Below, piece after piece: positions 42,672 to 51,836 of a DNA stretch of 64,000 nt. Origin of the DNA: Kitasatospora phosalacinea (GTDB lineage: Bacteria; Actinomycetota; Actinomycetes; Streptomycetales; Streptomycetaceae); NCBI RefSeq assembly GCF_030268885.1, contig NZ_BSSA01000023.1:62001-126000 (forward strand), written 5' to 3'. The notes beneath the pieces are model-generated. The model worked only from the letters and a program-made list of their open reading frames with translations, was not told where the DNA came from and ran no database searches. The position numbers and the translations under genes are program-made. The number at the start of each line of letters is the position of its first letter. Positions within the stretch are counted from its first letter, which is position 1.

Positions 42672-43766
42672 GTGTCCCCTGCCCTGCCGTCCCTGCCGAT
42701 CGTCGTCCTCCCCGAGGACAACACCGTCCACGCCCGCACCCGCCCGGCCGAGCCGGTGGCCGCCGCGCTGCGGGACGCGGCCGCGGCCCTGCGCGGGCTG
42801 CGCACCGAGCTGCTGAACCCCGAGGGCGCGGGCCCCGCGGTCGACGCGGCCGCGGCCGTGGCGGCCGAGCGCCTCGCCGAGCTGGCCGCCGCCGCCTGGG
42901 CGCCGCCGCTGGACACCTCGGTCCTGGTGCCGATCGTCCCCAACCACGAGTACTTCGGCGTCCGCACCGCCCCCCTGGACGACCCGCTGCTGGTGCACGA
43001 GGTCGCCACCGTCGTCCGGCGCGCCTTCGCCGACCTGCGGCGGGCCCGGCTGGACCTCAACGACCGGGCGGCGATCGTGCTCGCGATGGCGACCGTGCTG
43101 GAGCGGCTGCTGCCCGGCGAGGGGGCCCCGGCGTCCCTGCCGGTCGAGCGCCCGGAGGCCGTCACGGTGCCGGAGCTGCCCGGGCAGGACGAGCTGACCC
43201 GCTGGGTGGTCACCCACCACTTCTACTTCGTGCTGAACCTCGCGGCCGCGCACTCCGTCTCCCGGGCCGCCCAGGCCCTGCTCGACCGGGACCGCGACAC
43301 CGCGCTGGCCGCCCTCGCCGAGGCGCTGGTGTACGTCCGGGGCTTCACCGCCGCCATGATCCACTCCGGTGACATGTCGGCCCCCTGCTACGACGCGAAG
43401 GTGCGGCCGACCATGCAGCCGCCCGCCGTGCCGGTCGCGCTGACCGGGCGCACCCAGCCCGAGCACAAGGCGTACCGCCAGGCGATGCGGCGGCTGGCCA
43501 AGATCGCGCCGCCGTTCGCGGAGGCGTTCGCCGCCGACCCGGAGCTCGCGGTCGCCGTCGACGCCCTGCTGGAGGCCGACCTGCAGGACATCGAGCGGCA
43601 CATCGCCGTCACGGCGGCCCTGGTCGGCGACGAGAGCTCGATCGTGGCCGCCGACGCCGCGGCCGAGAGCGCCGTCGGCGTGCTGCGCTTCATGCGGCAC
43701 TCGCGGGCCGTGCAGTACCGCGAACTGATGCGGTTCGGCGACCCGATCGCCCTCCTCACCGCCTGA
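42672..43766 (+). CDS. unrecognised mostly helical protein, possibly PrnB/TDO-superfamily-like
   Basis: 364 aa, no clear family. The sequence is helical with a conserved-looking core: VTHHFYFVLNLAAAHSVSR, YVRGFTAAMIHSGDMSAPCYDAKVRP, then an HKAYRQAMRRLAK helix. The pattern of a Tyr-Arg-Phe helix followed by an Arg-Pro loop recalls PrnB and other heme-dependent tryptophan-dioxygenase-superfamily proteins, but the match is weak. GTG 42672 was chosen because AGAGG lies 8 nt upstream; GTG 42663 is also in frame but overlaps that sequence. Its place between the reductase and the ATP-grasp gene makes it part of the pathway. Confidence 0.6.
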   Translation: MSPALPSLPIVVLPEDNTVHARTRPAEPVAAALRDAAAALRGLRTELLNPEGAGPAVDAAAAVAAERLAELAAAAWAPPLDTSVLVPIVPNHEYFGVRTAPLDDPLLVHEVATVVRRAFADLRRARLDLNDRAAIVLAMATVLERLLPGEGAPASLPVERPEAVTVPELPGQDELTRWVVTHHFYFVLNLAAAHSVSRAAQALLDRDRDTALAALAEALVYVRGFTAAMIHSGDMSAPCYDAKVRPTMQPPAVPVALTGRTQPEHKAYRQAMRRLAKIAPPFAEAFAADPELAVAVDALLEADLQDIERHIAVTAALVGDESSIVAADAAAESAVGVLRFMRHSRAVQYRELMRFGDPIALLTA

Positions 43767-43805
43767 CCGCCCCCGCCACCGAGCGCCGACGAGGTAGGAA
43801 CCCCC

Positions 43806-45062
43806 ATGACCACAGGCCCCGCTCCCCGCACCGTCGTGCTCGTCGACGCGTTCGCGAGCGCCCGCTGCCTCGCGCCGCTGTTCAAGGCGCGCGGCTACGA
43901 CTGCGTCCACCTGCGCAGCACCCCCGAGATCCCCGAGGCGTACGCGGCGAGCTTCCGGCCCGCGGACTTCACCGCCGACCTCGCCCACGACGGCGACCTG
44001 GCCCGCACCGCCGAGGCCGTCGCCGCGCACGGCCCGGTCGCGCTGATCCCGGGCGTCGAGCGGGCGGTGCTGCTCGCCGACGCCCTGACCGAACGGCTCG
44101 GGCTGCCCACCAACGGCACCGCGCTGAGCGCCGCCCGCCGCGACAAGTACCGGATGCTGGAGACGGTCCGGGCCGCCGGGGTGCCCGCGGCGTCCCAGGT
44201 GCTGGCCGACGACCTCGACACCCTGCTCGACTGGTACGCGACGGCCGGCGGCCGGGTGGTGCTCAAGCCGGTGAGCAGCGCCGGGAGCGACGGCGTGTAC
44301 TTCTGCGACTCCGCCGCGGAGGTCCGCAAGGCGTTCGACGCCCTGATCGGCACCCGCAGCGCGCTCGGCCAGCGCAACAGCACCGTGCTGGCCCAGGAGT
44401 ACCTGGTCGGCCACGAGTACATCGTCAACACGGTGAGCCTGGGCGGCCGGCACCGGGTCACCGACGTCTGGAAGATGCACCACCTCAGCGCGAACGGGGT
44501 GCCCGAGGTCGCCGCGGGCGCCGAGCTGCTGCCCGCCCGCGGCCCCGAGCAGGACCTGCTGGTCGAGCACACCCGCCAGGTGCTGGACGCCCTCGGGATC
44601 GTCAACGGGCCCGCGCACACCGAGCTCAAGCTGACCCCGCAGGGCCCGCGCCTGGTCGAGACCGGCGCCCGGGTCTGCGGCGCGGACGTCCACGTGCCGA
44701 CCGGGGCCGCGCTCGGCGTGAGCCAGCTCGACCGGGTGGTGGACGCCTTCGTCGACCCCGAGCGCTTCCTCGACGGCTGGGAGGAGGGCTACCGGGTGCT
44801 GCGGCACGCCCGGATCGTCAACATGGTCTCGCCGGTGGCCGGGACGCTGGTCTCCTACCCGCGGATGGCCGAGCTGGAGGCGCTGGAGAGCTTCCACGAG
44901 GTGCTGTACCGGGTCTCCCCCGGCGGCCGGCTGCACCGCTCGATCGACGACTGGACCTTCCCGCTGCGGGTCTACCTGCTGAACGAGAGCGCCAGTGCGG
45001 TGGCCCGGGACGCGCTCACCACCCGGTACCTGGACGGCCCGGGCTTCTACGAGACGGCCTGA
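43806..45062 (+). CDS. ATP-grasp ligase (amino-acid/dipeptide ligase type)
   Basis: 418 aa. The ATP-grasp fold shows RRDKYRMLETVRAAGVPA, VVLKPVSSAGSDGV, VLAQEYLVGHEYIVNTV and the metal-binding end GPAHTELKLTPQGPRLVETGARVCG. This layout fits carboxylate-amine ligases such as BacD-type L-amino-acid ligases. AGGTAGGAA precedes the ATG. Last gene of the rightward operon and followed by a strong terminator. It probably joins the pathway product to an amino acid or amine. Confidence 0.87.
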   Translation: MTTGPAPRTVVLVDAFASARCLAPLFKARGYDCVHLRSTPEIPEAYAASFRPADFTADLAHDGDLARTAEAVAAHGPVALIPGVERAVLLADALTERLGLPTNGTALSAARRDKYRMLETVRAAGVPAASQVLADDLDTLLDWYATAGGRVVLKPVSSAGSDGVYFCDSAAEVRKAFDALIGTRSALGQRNSTVLAQEYLVGHEYIVNTVSLGGRHRVTDVWKMHHLSANGVPEVAAGAELLPARGPEQDLLVEHTRQVLDALGIVNGPAHTELKLTPQGPRLVETGARVCGADVHVPTGAALGVSQLDRVVDAFVDPERFLDGWEEGYRVLRHARIVNMVSPVAGTLVSYPRMAELEALESFHEVLYRVSPGGRLHRSIDDWTFPLRVYLLNESASAVARDALTTRYLDGPGFYETA

Positions 45063-45073
45063 CCCCGGGAGCG

Positions 45074-45123
45074 CGAACGGCCGGGCCCCGGAACGCAACC
45101 GCGTTCCGGGGCCCGGCCGTTCG
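45074..45123. terminator. perfect 23-bp-stem bidirectional terminator
   Basis: Left arm 45074-45096 and right arm 45101-45123 are exact reverse complements with an AACC loop. It lies 11 bp after the ATP-grasp stop and 16 bp before the stop of the convergent MFS gene, so it ends both transcripts. It has no poly-T tail, the usual streptomycete form, and marks the boundary between regions C and D. Confidence 0.92.
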
Positions 45124-45139
45124 GCGTCCCGCGCGGGCC

Positions 45140-46408
45140 TCAGGCCGCGGTGACCGGCTGCTTCCCGGCGACGGGCGGCCGCGGGGTGTTGACCGCCTCC
45201 GCGGGCAGCCGGTGCTCGACCCGCAGCAGCATCAGCCCGCCGAACGCGCTGGTGACCGCGACCAGCAGCCAGGGCAGCCGGCCGTCGACGTCCAGCAGCG
45301 TGGTGAACAGCGTCGGCGCCAGCACGTACGCCATCGACCAGGAGAGCTGGTAGGAGGCCATGTAGCGGCCGCGCAGCCCGGCCGGGGCGGCGGCCTGGGA
45401 CAGCGCGCCCGAGGACGGGCCGTGCACCAGCTCGCCGGCGGTCGCCACCACCACGCCGACCACCAGCGCGGTCACCAGGACCGCGGCGTTGTGCGGGCGC
45501 ACCACGCCCAGCAGCACCTGGCCGAGGAAGGCGACGGTGAACAGGCCCGCCCCGAACGCGGCGGCCCGGGTGCGGGTGGCGAAGCGGCGCCGGGCCAGCG
45601 CGGCGACCGGGACGCTGAGCGTGGCGCACAGCACCGTGTTCACCACGAACGCGATGCCGGTGAGGCCCTCGGGCAGGTGCAGCCAGTCGGTGGCGAACAC
45701 CGGCAGCAGCACGCTGAGCGAGGAGTAGCCCAGCGCCACCAGCAGGTTGGCCACGGTCAGCACCAGGAACGGGCGGTCCTTGGCGACCAGCCGGTAGCCG
45801 CCGCGGTTGTCGGCCCTGTCCCGGACGTGCCGGACGGAGGCGGGGGTGCGGGCGGCGAGGACGGCCGCGAGCAGGAAGCTCCCGGCGTTCAGCCAGGCGG
45901 CCAGCAGGTAGCCGGAGCCGCCGACCAGCGCGATCAGCGTGGAGGCGATCAGGGTGCCGCCGCCGAGACCGGCGTTGCTCAGGCTGCGGGTGAGCGCCTG
46001 CATCCGCTCCCGGTCGGCGCCGTCGACGAGTTCGGCGATCCGGGCCTGCTGGGCGGCCGGGAAGGCCCGGGTGCCGGCCGCGGTGATCAGGGCCAGCACG
46101 GCGAACGCGGGAATTCCGTGGGCCAGCGGGTACAGCGCGAATCCGATGCCGCGGATGAAATACAGCGAGAGCTGCACGCGTTTCGCGCCGAACCGGTCGA
46201 CGGCCACCCCGGCGATCGGCAATGCCGACATCGCTAGCAAACCGGTGACGGTCAGCACAAGCCCGATGGTGGGAAGTGGCAGCTTCGTGACATGTTGGAA
46301 GAAAACCAGGGTGAAGGGGACGTACATGCCGGAGCCGAGTGCGTCGATGGCTATTCCGGCGACCAGCGAGCGTTCACCGGGGAAGCGGGAGCGCGGCAGG
46401 AGTGACAA
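45140..46408 (-). CDS. MFS transporter (12-TM, DHA-like)
   Basis: 422 aa with 12 hydrophobic segments. The loop motif DRFGAKRVQL after TM2 is the MFS motif A. The start is taken as TTG at 46408, with GGAG 6 nt upstream; other in-frame TTG codons exist further up. It is transcribed alone from the 188-bp gap at 46409-46596, leftwards, towards the shared terminator. It may export the region D or region C product, or be unrelated. Confidence 0.82.
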   Translation of the reverse strand: MSLLPRSRFPGERSLVAGIAIDALGSGMYVPFTLVFFQHVTKLPLPTIGLVLTVTGLLAMSALPIAGVAVDRFGAKRVQLSLYFIRGIGFALYPLAHGIPAFAVLALITAAGTRAFPAAQQARIAELVDGADRERMQALTRSLSNAGLGGGTLIASTLIALVGGSGYLLAAWLNAGSFLLAAVLAARTPASVRHVRDRADNRGGYRLVAKDRPFLVLTVANLLVALGYSSLSVLLPVFATDWLHLPEGLTGIAFVVNTVLCATLSVPVAALARRRFATRTRAAAFGAGLFTVAFLGQVLLGVVRPHNAAVLVTALVVGVVVATAGELVHGPSSGALSQAAAPAGLRGRYMASYQLSWSMAYVLAPTLFTTLLDVDGRLPWLLVAVTSAFGGLMLLRVEHRLPAEAVNTPRPPVAGKQPVTAA

Positions 46409-46574
46409 GAGGGTCTCCAAAGGAGTGTCGAGAGCTCGGCGGGCCGATGGTGGTCGCGGGTTCTCGGGGCGAATTCCCTCCCGGCCCCCGGAAAGCGCGA
46501 AACAATTCCGGTTGAGCGTACATAGCCAAGCCGCCCGGCACCACCAAACGGAAGTAATTCCCCCGATCCGGTGA

Positions 46575-46592
46575 CCGGGCGGAAAAGCCCGG
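46575..46592 (-). terminator. hairpin after the argininosuccinate-synthase-like gene
   Basis: CCGGGC (46575-46580) and GCCCGG (46587-46592) form a 6-bp stem with a 6-nt loop, 5 bp downstream of the stop codon of the leftward gene. It is short but well placed to end the 15-kb region D operon. Confidence 0.5.
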
Positions 46593-46596
46593 CGGC

Positions 46597-47784
46597 TCAG
46601 CCGTCGAGCCGGACCGAATCGCGTTCCCAGTCCTCGCGGTTGCGCAGGTAGCGCGGTGCCCGGGCCACGATGGACTGCGTCTCGGCGCTGCCCGGCCGCA
46701 GCCGCCAGCGCACCGTCCCGCTGACCCGGGCCGCGCACGCGTCGACGAACGCCTGGGCGGCCAGCCGCAGTTCGCCGAACCAGCGGCCCTCCAGCGCCTC
46801 CCGCACCCACAGCTGCTCGACGTGCATCTTCTCCCGGACGGTCTCGGCGGACAGCGTCGCGGTCTCCAGGTGCCGGTAGGTCGGCAGCAGCAGCGCGGCC
46901 GCGGGCATCTCGCGCAGCTCCAGCACCTTCTGCCCGCCCGCCAGGTGCTCCAGGCCGCTGTAGCGGCCGATGCCGTGCGCGCCGACCCGGCGGTTGAGCT
47001 CCTCCACCAGCACCCGCAGCGGCAGCCGGACGCCGTCCACGCTGACGGGCACCCCGGCCTCGAAGCCGATCTCGACCGTCCCGTCCGGCGCCCCGTCCCG
47101 CACGCTCCAGTGGTAGAGGTGCTCGGGGACGGTGTGCTCCTCCGGGTCGTCGACCACCCCGGACTCGAACTCCCGGCACCACAGGTTGGCGTCGATGCTG
47201 ACCAGCCGCTTGCTCACGTGGACCAGCCCGGCCTCCTCCAGCTCCCGGGTCTTCGTCTCCCGGTCCACCGGCTCCAGGTCGTACGGGGTGCCGTAGCGGC
47301 CCCGGTAGCCGAGCAGGTCGAAGGCCCCGTTGAGACGGCGCAGGGTGTTCTGCGAGCGGTTGGCGGTGTGCAGCACGCCCCAGGCGTCCAGGTCGGCCGC
47401 GATGCCCGCGGCCAGCTCGGCGATCAGCGGCCGGCTCAACGAGGAGCTGATCGGGTGCGTCCCCAGGTAGACGGCCTGCGCGGCGATCGCCGGGCGGACG
47501 TACCGCTGCGCGAACGCCTCCCGGCCGTCGACCAGGTGCAGCCGGACGGAGAGCTGCTCGGCGACCTGCCGCAGCTCGTCCGGGTCCTCCCCGGCGCCCA
47601 GGTCGACGCTGACCGCGTGGACGTCGGTGAAGCCCGCCCGCACCAGCCGCAGCAGCAGGTAGCTGCTGTCGAGGCCGCCGCTGAACAGGGTGACCACCGG
47701 GCGCGACCGGTCGGCCCGGCCCGGGGCGAGGTCGGCGAACGAGCGGACGGGGCGGACGGGGCGGACGGCGGTGTCGGTGCTCAT
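46597..47784 (-). CDS. divergent argininosuccinate-synthase-like enzyme
   Basis: 395 aa. The PP-loop VVTLFSGGLDSSYLLLRL and the ISSSLSRPLIAELAA strand are those of argininosuccinate synthases. The citrulline/aspartate-binding segment, TGKGNDQVRFE in ArgG, is replaced by NRSQNTLRRLNGAF, so the natural substrate should differ. The reaction class would be ATP-dependent adenylation and attack by an amine. It overlaps the A-PCP stop (ATGA), so it belongs to the NRPS operon. Possible role: ligation of aspartate or another amino acid in the product. A primary arginine role is unlikely. Confidence 0.8.
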   Translation of the reverse strand: MSTDTAVRPVRPVRSFADLAPGRADRSRPVVTLFSGGLDSSYLLLRLVRAGFTDVHAVSVDLGAGEDPDELRQVAEQLSVRLHLVDGREAFAQRYVRPAIAAQAVYLGTHPISSSLSRPLIAELAAGIAADLDAWGVLHTANRSQNTLRRLNGAFDLLGYRGRYGTPYDLEPVDRETKTRELEEAGLVHVSKRLVSIDANLWCREFESGVVDDPEEHTVPEHLYHWSVRDGAPDGTVEIGFEAGVPVSVDGVRLPLRVLVEELNRRVGAHGIGRYSGLEHLAGGQKVLELREMPAAALLLPTYRHLETATLSAETVREKMHVEQLWVREALEGRWFGELRLAAQAFVDACAARVSGTVRWRLRPGSAETQSIVARAPRYLRNREDWERDSVRLDG

Positions 47785-49676
47785 CGGGCGGTCTCCTGGT
47801 CTTCCGTGAGGCGGCGCAGTTCCGCGGCGAACGCGGCGACGGTCGGCTCCAGCAGCAGCGCGGTCAGCGGGATCTCCAGGGACAGCCGGGCGCGCAGCGC
47901 CTCCACGACGCCGACCACCTTGAAGGAGTCGCCGCCCAGCTCGAAGAAGTCGTCCTCCGGGCCGACCCCGGACAGCCCCAGCGCCCGGCACCACTCCTGG
48001 GCCACCACCTGCTCCAGCCCGGCGGGCCCGTCCGTCGGCGCCGGCGGGGCCGCCTCCCGGCCGGCGGCCCGCTGCTCGGCGGCCCGCTCGGCGGCCCGGC
48101 GCTCCAGCAGCAGGCGGTCCAGCTTCCCGTTCGGGGTCAACGGCAGCCCGTCGACGACCGTGAGGTCGGCCGGGACCATGTAGGTCGGCAGCCAGGTGCG
48201 CAGCGCGGTGCGCACCCGGGCCACCAGCGCCTCCCGGTCCGCGTCCCCCGCCGGTTCGAGGTACCCGGCGAGCCGCCGGTCGCCGCCCGAGCCGTGCGCG
48301 ACCACCGCGGCCCGGCGGACCCCGGGCACCCGCAGCGCGGTGGCCTCGATCTCGCCGAGCTCGATCCGGATGCCGCGGACCTTCACCTGGCTGTCGACCC
48401 GGCCGAGGAACTCGAGGTTCCCGTCCGGACGGGCCCGGACCAGGTCACCGGACCGGTAGAGCCGGCCCCCGGGGCGCACCGGCGGGCTCTCCACGAACCG
48501 CTCGGCGGTGAGCTCCGGCCGGTCCAGGTAGCCCAGGGCGAGACCGGCGCCGCCGATCCAGAGCTCGCCCGGCTCCCCGTCCGGGACGGGCGCGCCGTGC
48601 TCGTCCAGGATCCACAGTTCGGTGTCCCGGATCGCGGAGCCGATCAGCACCTGCTCCGGGTCGGGGTCGCGCGGGCACACCCAGGCGGTGCAGTAGACGG
48701 TGCACTCGCTCGGACCGTAGAGGTTGGTGAGCGAGGCGGTGGAGCGGGCGTGGAACCGCCGGACCAGCTCGGGGGCGAGCGGCTCGCCGCCGGTGAGCAC
48801 CTGCCGCAGGCCGTCGTAGCGCTCCGCCGGGTCGCGGGTCAGCAGGAAGAGGTCGAGCAGCGAGACCACGCAGTAGAAGGTGGTGATCCGGTGCTCGCGG
48901 ATCAGCGCCGCGAGGTGGTCGGGGTCGCGCTGGCGGCCGGGCTCGGCGATCACGACGGCCGCCCCGGCCAGCATCGGCCAGTACGTCTCGCTGAGGTACA
49001 TGTCGAAGCTGCACGCGGTGTGGTGGACCATCCGGTCCCGCTCGTCCATCCGGTGCGTCTCCTGCAGGGCCAGCAGCCGGGAGACCAGGGCGCGGTGGCT
49101 GATCAGCGACGCCTTGGGACGGCCGGTGGAGCCCGAGGTGTACAGCACCACCGCCGGGTCGTCGGCGCTCCCGCCCGCCGCGACCCGGGCCGCGGGCCAG
49201 GCGGCGAGGTCGTCCTCGGTGAGGACCGGGACCCCGGCGGGGAGGCCGGCCAGCCGGCCGCGCAGCAGCCGGCCGGTCAGCACCGCCCGCGGGGCGCAGT
49301 CCTCGACGGTGCGCAGCGTCCGGGCCGGCGGCTCGCCGACGTCCACGGCGGCGTGGGCGGCGCCCGCGAACACCACGGCCAGCATCGCCACCACGAACTC
49401 GACGGACCGCTCGTGGTAGACCACGACCCGGTCCCCGGGCCGCACGCCGTGCCCGCGCAGGGCCGCGGCCGCGGCCAGCACCCGGTCGCGCAGCTCGCCC
49501 ATGGTGACGGTGGTGGCGCCGCTGACCAGTGCGGGCAGCTCCGGGGAGCGATCCCAGCGCTCCAGCAGCAGGGCGTCGATCCGGTGCGGGTGGTCGGGCC
49601 CGGCGGCGGTCAGGTCGGTGGCGGCGGCGCTCGCCCCGGCGGTCAGGTCGGTCGTCATGGCGGTGGTCCTCGTCAT
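47781..49676 (-). CDS. free-standing NRPS A-PCP (adenylation plus carrier)
   Basis: 631 aa. Adenylation core motifs are LYTSGSTGRPKAS, NLYGPSECTVYCT, YRSGDLVRARPDGNLEFLGR and a catalytic Lys in PLTPNGKLDRLLLE. The pocket starts FDMYLSE, keeping the Asp that binds the substrate amine, so an amino acid is likely, but I do not trust a specificity call by eye. A PCP follows with GGDSFKVV. There is no C domain. It overlaps the thioesterase stop (ATGA at 49673-49676). It would load in trans onto the C domains of the 51.8-kb protein. Confidence 0.92.
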   Translation of the reverse strand: MTRTTAMTTDLTAGASAAATDLTAAGPDHPHRIDALLLERWDRSPELPALVSGATTVTMGELRDRVLAAAAALRGHGVRPGDRVVVYHERSVEFVVAMLAVVFAGAAHAAVDVGEPPARTLRTVEDCAPRAVLTGRLLRGRLAGLPAGVPVLTEDDLAAWPAARVAAGGSADDPAVVLYTSGSTGRPKASLISHRALVSRLLALQETHRMDERDRMVHHTACSFDMYLSETYWPMLAGAAVVIAEPGRQRDPDHLAALIREHRITTFYCVVSLLDLFLLTRDPAERYDGLRQVLTGGEPLAPELVRRFHARSTASLTNLYGPSECTVYCTAWVCPRDPDPEQVLIGSAIRDTELWILDEHGAPVPDGEPGELWIGGAGLALGYLDRPELTAERFVESPPVRPGGRLYRSGDLVRARPDGNLEFLGRVDSQVKVRGIRIELGEIEATALRVPGVRRAAVVAHGSGGDRRLAGYLEPAGDADREALVARVRTALRTWLPTYMVPADLTVVDGLPLTPNGKLDRLLLERRAAERAAEQRAAGREAAPPAPTDGPAGLEQVVAQEWCRALGLSGVGPEDDFFELGGDSFKVVGVVEALRARLSLEIPLTALLLEPTVAAFAAELRRLTEDQETAR

Positions 49677-50449
49677 CGGGTCGCGGGGAGCGGCGCGGCG
49701 GCGAACAGGTCGAGGTGGTCGGCCAGCGCGTCGACCACGGCGGCCGGGTCCTCGGCCAGCAGCAGGTGGCGGCCCGGGACCAGCACGTTGCGGGTGCGCG
49801 GGGCGAACAGCGCCCAGTCGGCGGTCCGCTCCTCGGGGCACAGCGGGTCCTCGTCGCCGAACACGGTCAGCAAGGGGCAGTGCAGCAGCGGCTCCGGGTC
49901 GGACCGGTAGTCCTCGACCGCGCGGAGGTCGCCGACCAGGCCGGGCAGCAGCAGCCGCAGCATCTCGGGGTCGGCCGCGAGCGCGTCGGGCACGCCGCCG
50001 AACCCCTCGAGGAGCGCCAGCACCTCCGGGACGTCCTCGGTGTCCCGGAGGGTGCGGCGGCCGGGGTCGGGCCGCTCGGTCACCGCCCACTGCGAGACGA
50101 CGACCAGCCCGGCGACCGGGACGCCGCCGTCGCGCTGCAGGGCGCGCACCGCCTCCAGGGCGATCACCGCGCCGGAGCACACGCCGACCACGACCAGCGG
50201 GGCCGTGCCGGGCAGCGCCGCGGCCGCCGCGGCGACCTCCTCGACCAGGCCCGGCAGCTCCGGGACGGGCTCTCGGATCCGCGACTCGCGCCCGGGCAGC
50301 CGGACCGTCGCCACCAGCCAGTCGGCGGGCGCGTGCCCGGCGAAGGCCAGGCCGCTCGACGCCCCGGCCCCCGCGTGCGGGACGAGCAGGACGCGCAGCG
50401 CCGCCGCGGCCGGGTCGGCGCCCTTGAGGGTGAAAGTGCGTGGGGACAC
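49673..50449 (-). CDS. type II thioesterase-like alpha/beta hydrolase with Cys nucleophile
   Basis: 258 aa. It aligns with NRPS type II thioesterases (LLVPHAGAGASSGLAF oxyanion loop, FGDEDPLCP acid, RHLLLAED catalytic His). At the nucleophile elbow it reads VGVCSGAV, so the catalytic Ser of GxSxG is Cys91. Cys thioesterases exist and favour acyl transfer or lactonisation over hydrolysis. GTG at 50449 has a GGAGAG leader. No thioesterase domain is fused to the NRPS, so this could be the release enzyme rather than an editing one. Confidence 0.83.
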   Translation of the reverse strand: MSPRTFTLKGADPAAAALRVLLVPHAGAGASSGLAFAGHAPADWLVATVRLPGRESRIREPVPELPGLVEEVAAAAAALPGTAPLVVVGVCSGAVIALEAVRALQRDGGVPVAGLVVVSQWAVTERPDPGRRTLRDTEDVPEVLALLEGFGGVPDALAADPEMLRLLLPGLVGDLRAVEDYRSDPEPLLHCPLLTVFGDEDPLCPEERTADWALFAPRTRNVLVPGRHLLLAEDPAAVVDALADHLDLFAAAPLPATR

Positions 50450-50525
50450 GTGGGTCTCTCCAGGAGAAGGTGCGCCGGGTTCCGGGCCGCGCGGACGGCG
50501 GCCCGGAACCGGCGGGGGCGGTGGG

Positions 50526-51836
50526 TCAGCCGGTGGTGGCGACCTCGAGGAGCGCCCGCGCCAGGTGGGCGGGGTCGGCCGCGCCGACCAGCTCGCGCGC
50601 GGAGTGCATGGACAGGCCCGGCACCCCGACGTCGACCGTGGTCACGCCGAACTGGGCCGCGGTGAGCGGCCCGATCGAGGTGCCGCACGGGATGCCGTTG
50701 TTGGCGACGAAGTACTGCCAGGGCACCCCGGCCCGCTCGCAGGCCGCGGTGAAGAGGGCCTGGCCGGTGCCGTCGGTGGCGTACCGCTGGTTGGTGTTGA
50801 TCTTCACCACGGGGCCGCCGTTGGGGAGCGGCTGGTTGTCCGGGTCGTGCCGTTCGCTGTAGTTGGGGTGCACGGCGTGCGCCATGTCCGAGGAGACGCA
50901 GAACGAGCCGGCCACGGCCCGCGCCCAGTCCTCGCCGCCGCCGCCGCGGACGGCCACCGAGCGGCCGAGCACCTGCTCCAGCAGCGGGCTCTTGGCCCCG
51001 GTCGCGGAGCCGCTGCCCACCTCCTCGTGGTCGAAGGCGGCCAGCACCGGGATGCGCACGGCGTCGGCGGCGACCGCGCCCGTCCGCCACGCCTCGGCGG
51101 CGGCGACCAGCGCGGCGACCCCGGCGTGCACCGAGACCAGGTTGTCGAGCCGGGACGACACCAGGAACTCGCGGTCCGCACCGAGCAGTCCGGGGGCCTG
51201 GAGGTCGTGCAGCATCAGGTCCCAGCCGAGCACGTCGGACGGTTCCAGACCGGCCCCCCGGGAGAGCCGCTCCAGCAGCGCGCCCTGCTCCGCACGGCCC
51301 AGCGACCAGACCGGCTGGGTCTGGCGCTGCCGGTCGAGCTTCAGTCCGTCGTTCACCCCGCGGTCCAGGTGGATGGCCAACTGCGGGACGCGGAACAGCG
51401 GTTCGTCGATCTTCAGCAGTCGGGAGCTGCCGTCGCGCAGGGTCAGCCGTCCCGAGATGCCGAGGTCCCGGTCCAGCCAGGTGTTGAGCGGCACCCCGCC
51501 GTACACCTCGACCGCGACCTGCCGCCAGCCGGCCCGGCCGGTGTCGGGGGTCGGCTTGATCCGGAGGTTGGGCGAGTCGGTGTGCGCGCCGGTGATCCGG
51601 AACGGGGCGTGCCGGGGCGCGCCCTCGGGCACGTACCAGGCGATCAGCGCGCCGCCGCGGGCCAGGAAGCTCCCGCCGTGGCCGCCGGTCCACTCGTCGG
51701 TGCCGCGCAGTTCGGTGAAACCGGCCCGGGTGAGGCGGTCGGCCGCCTCGGCCACCGCGTGGTAGGGGGAGGAGGCGTCCCGCAGGAACGCCAGCAGGTC
51801 CTCGGTGTGCCGGCGGGGGTCGATGGCGGGTGTCAT
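50526..51836 (-). CDS. M18-family aminopeptidase, co-transcribed with the NRPS
   Basis: 436 aa, the size of bacterial M18 aspartyl/broad aminopeptidases. All metal and catalytic strings are present: GAHTDSPNLR, SSRLDNLVSVHAG, AFDHEEVGSG, VSSDMAHAVHPNY and VGVPGLSMHS. It is cytosolic, with no signal peptide. Its start overlaps the stop of the aminotransferase-NRPS gene (ATGA, 51833-51836). Because that NRPS predicts an alpha-hydroxy-beta-amino acid, a class known to inhibit metallo-aminopeptidases, this copy may be a resistant stand-in or a peptide-processing step. A chance housekeeping insertion is less likely given the overlap. Confidence 0.9.
   Translation of the reverse strand: MTPAIDPRRHTEDLLAFLRDASSPYHAVAEAADRLTRAGFTELRGTDEWTGGHGGSFLARGGALIAWYVPEGAPRHAPFRITGAHTDSPNLRIKPTPDTGRAGWRQVAVEVYGGVPLNTWLDRDLGISGRLTLRDGSSRLLKIDEPLFRVPQLAIHLDRGVNDGLKLDRQRQTQPVWSLGRAEQGALLERLSRGAGLEPSDVLGWDLMLHDLQAPGLLGADREFLVSSRLDNLVSVHAGVAALVAAAEAWRTGAVAADAVRIPVLAAFDHEEVGSGSATGAKSPLLEQVLGRSVAVRGGGGEDWARAVAGSFCVSSDMAHAVHPNYSERHDPDNQPLPNGGPVVKINTNQRYATDGTGQALFTAACERAGVPWQYFVANNGIPCGTSIGPLTAAQFGVTTVDVGVPGLSMHSARELVGAADPAHLARALLEVATTG

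Noticed and set aside
40944..45629. A 1561-codon minus-strand frame opposite the DUF362-ATP-grasp operon
   Set aside because: No motif; the opposite strand has good ribosome sites, typical starts and recognisable folds, and the frame runs through the terminator hairpin.
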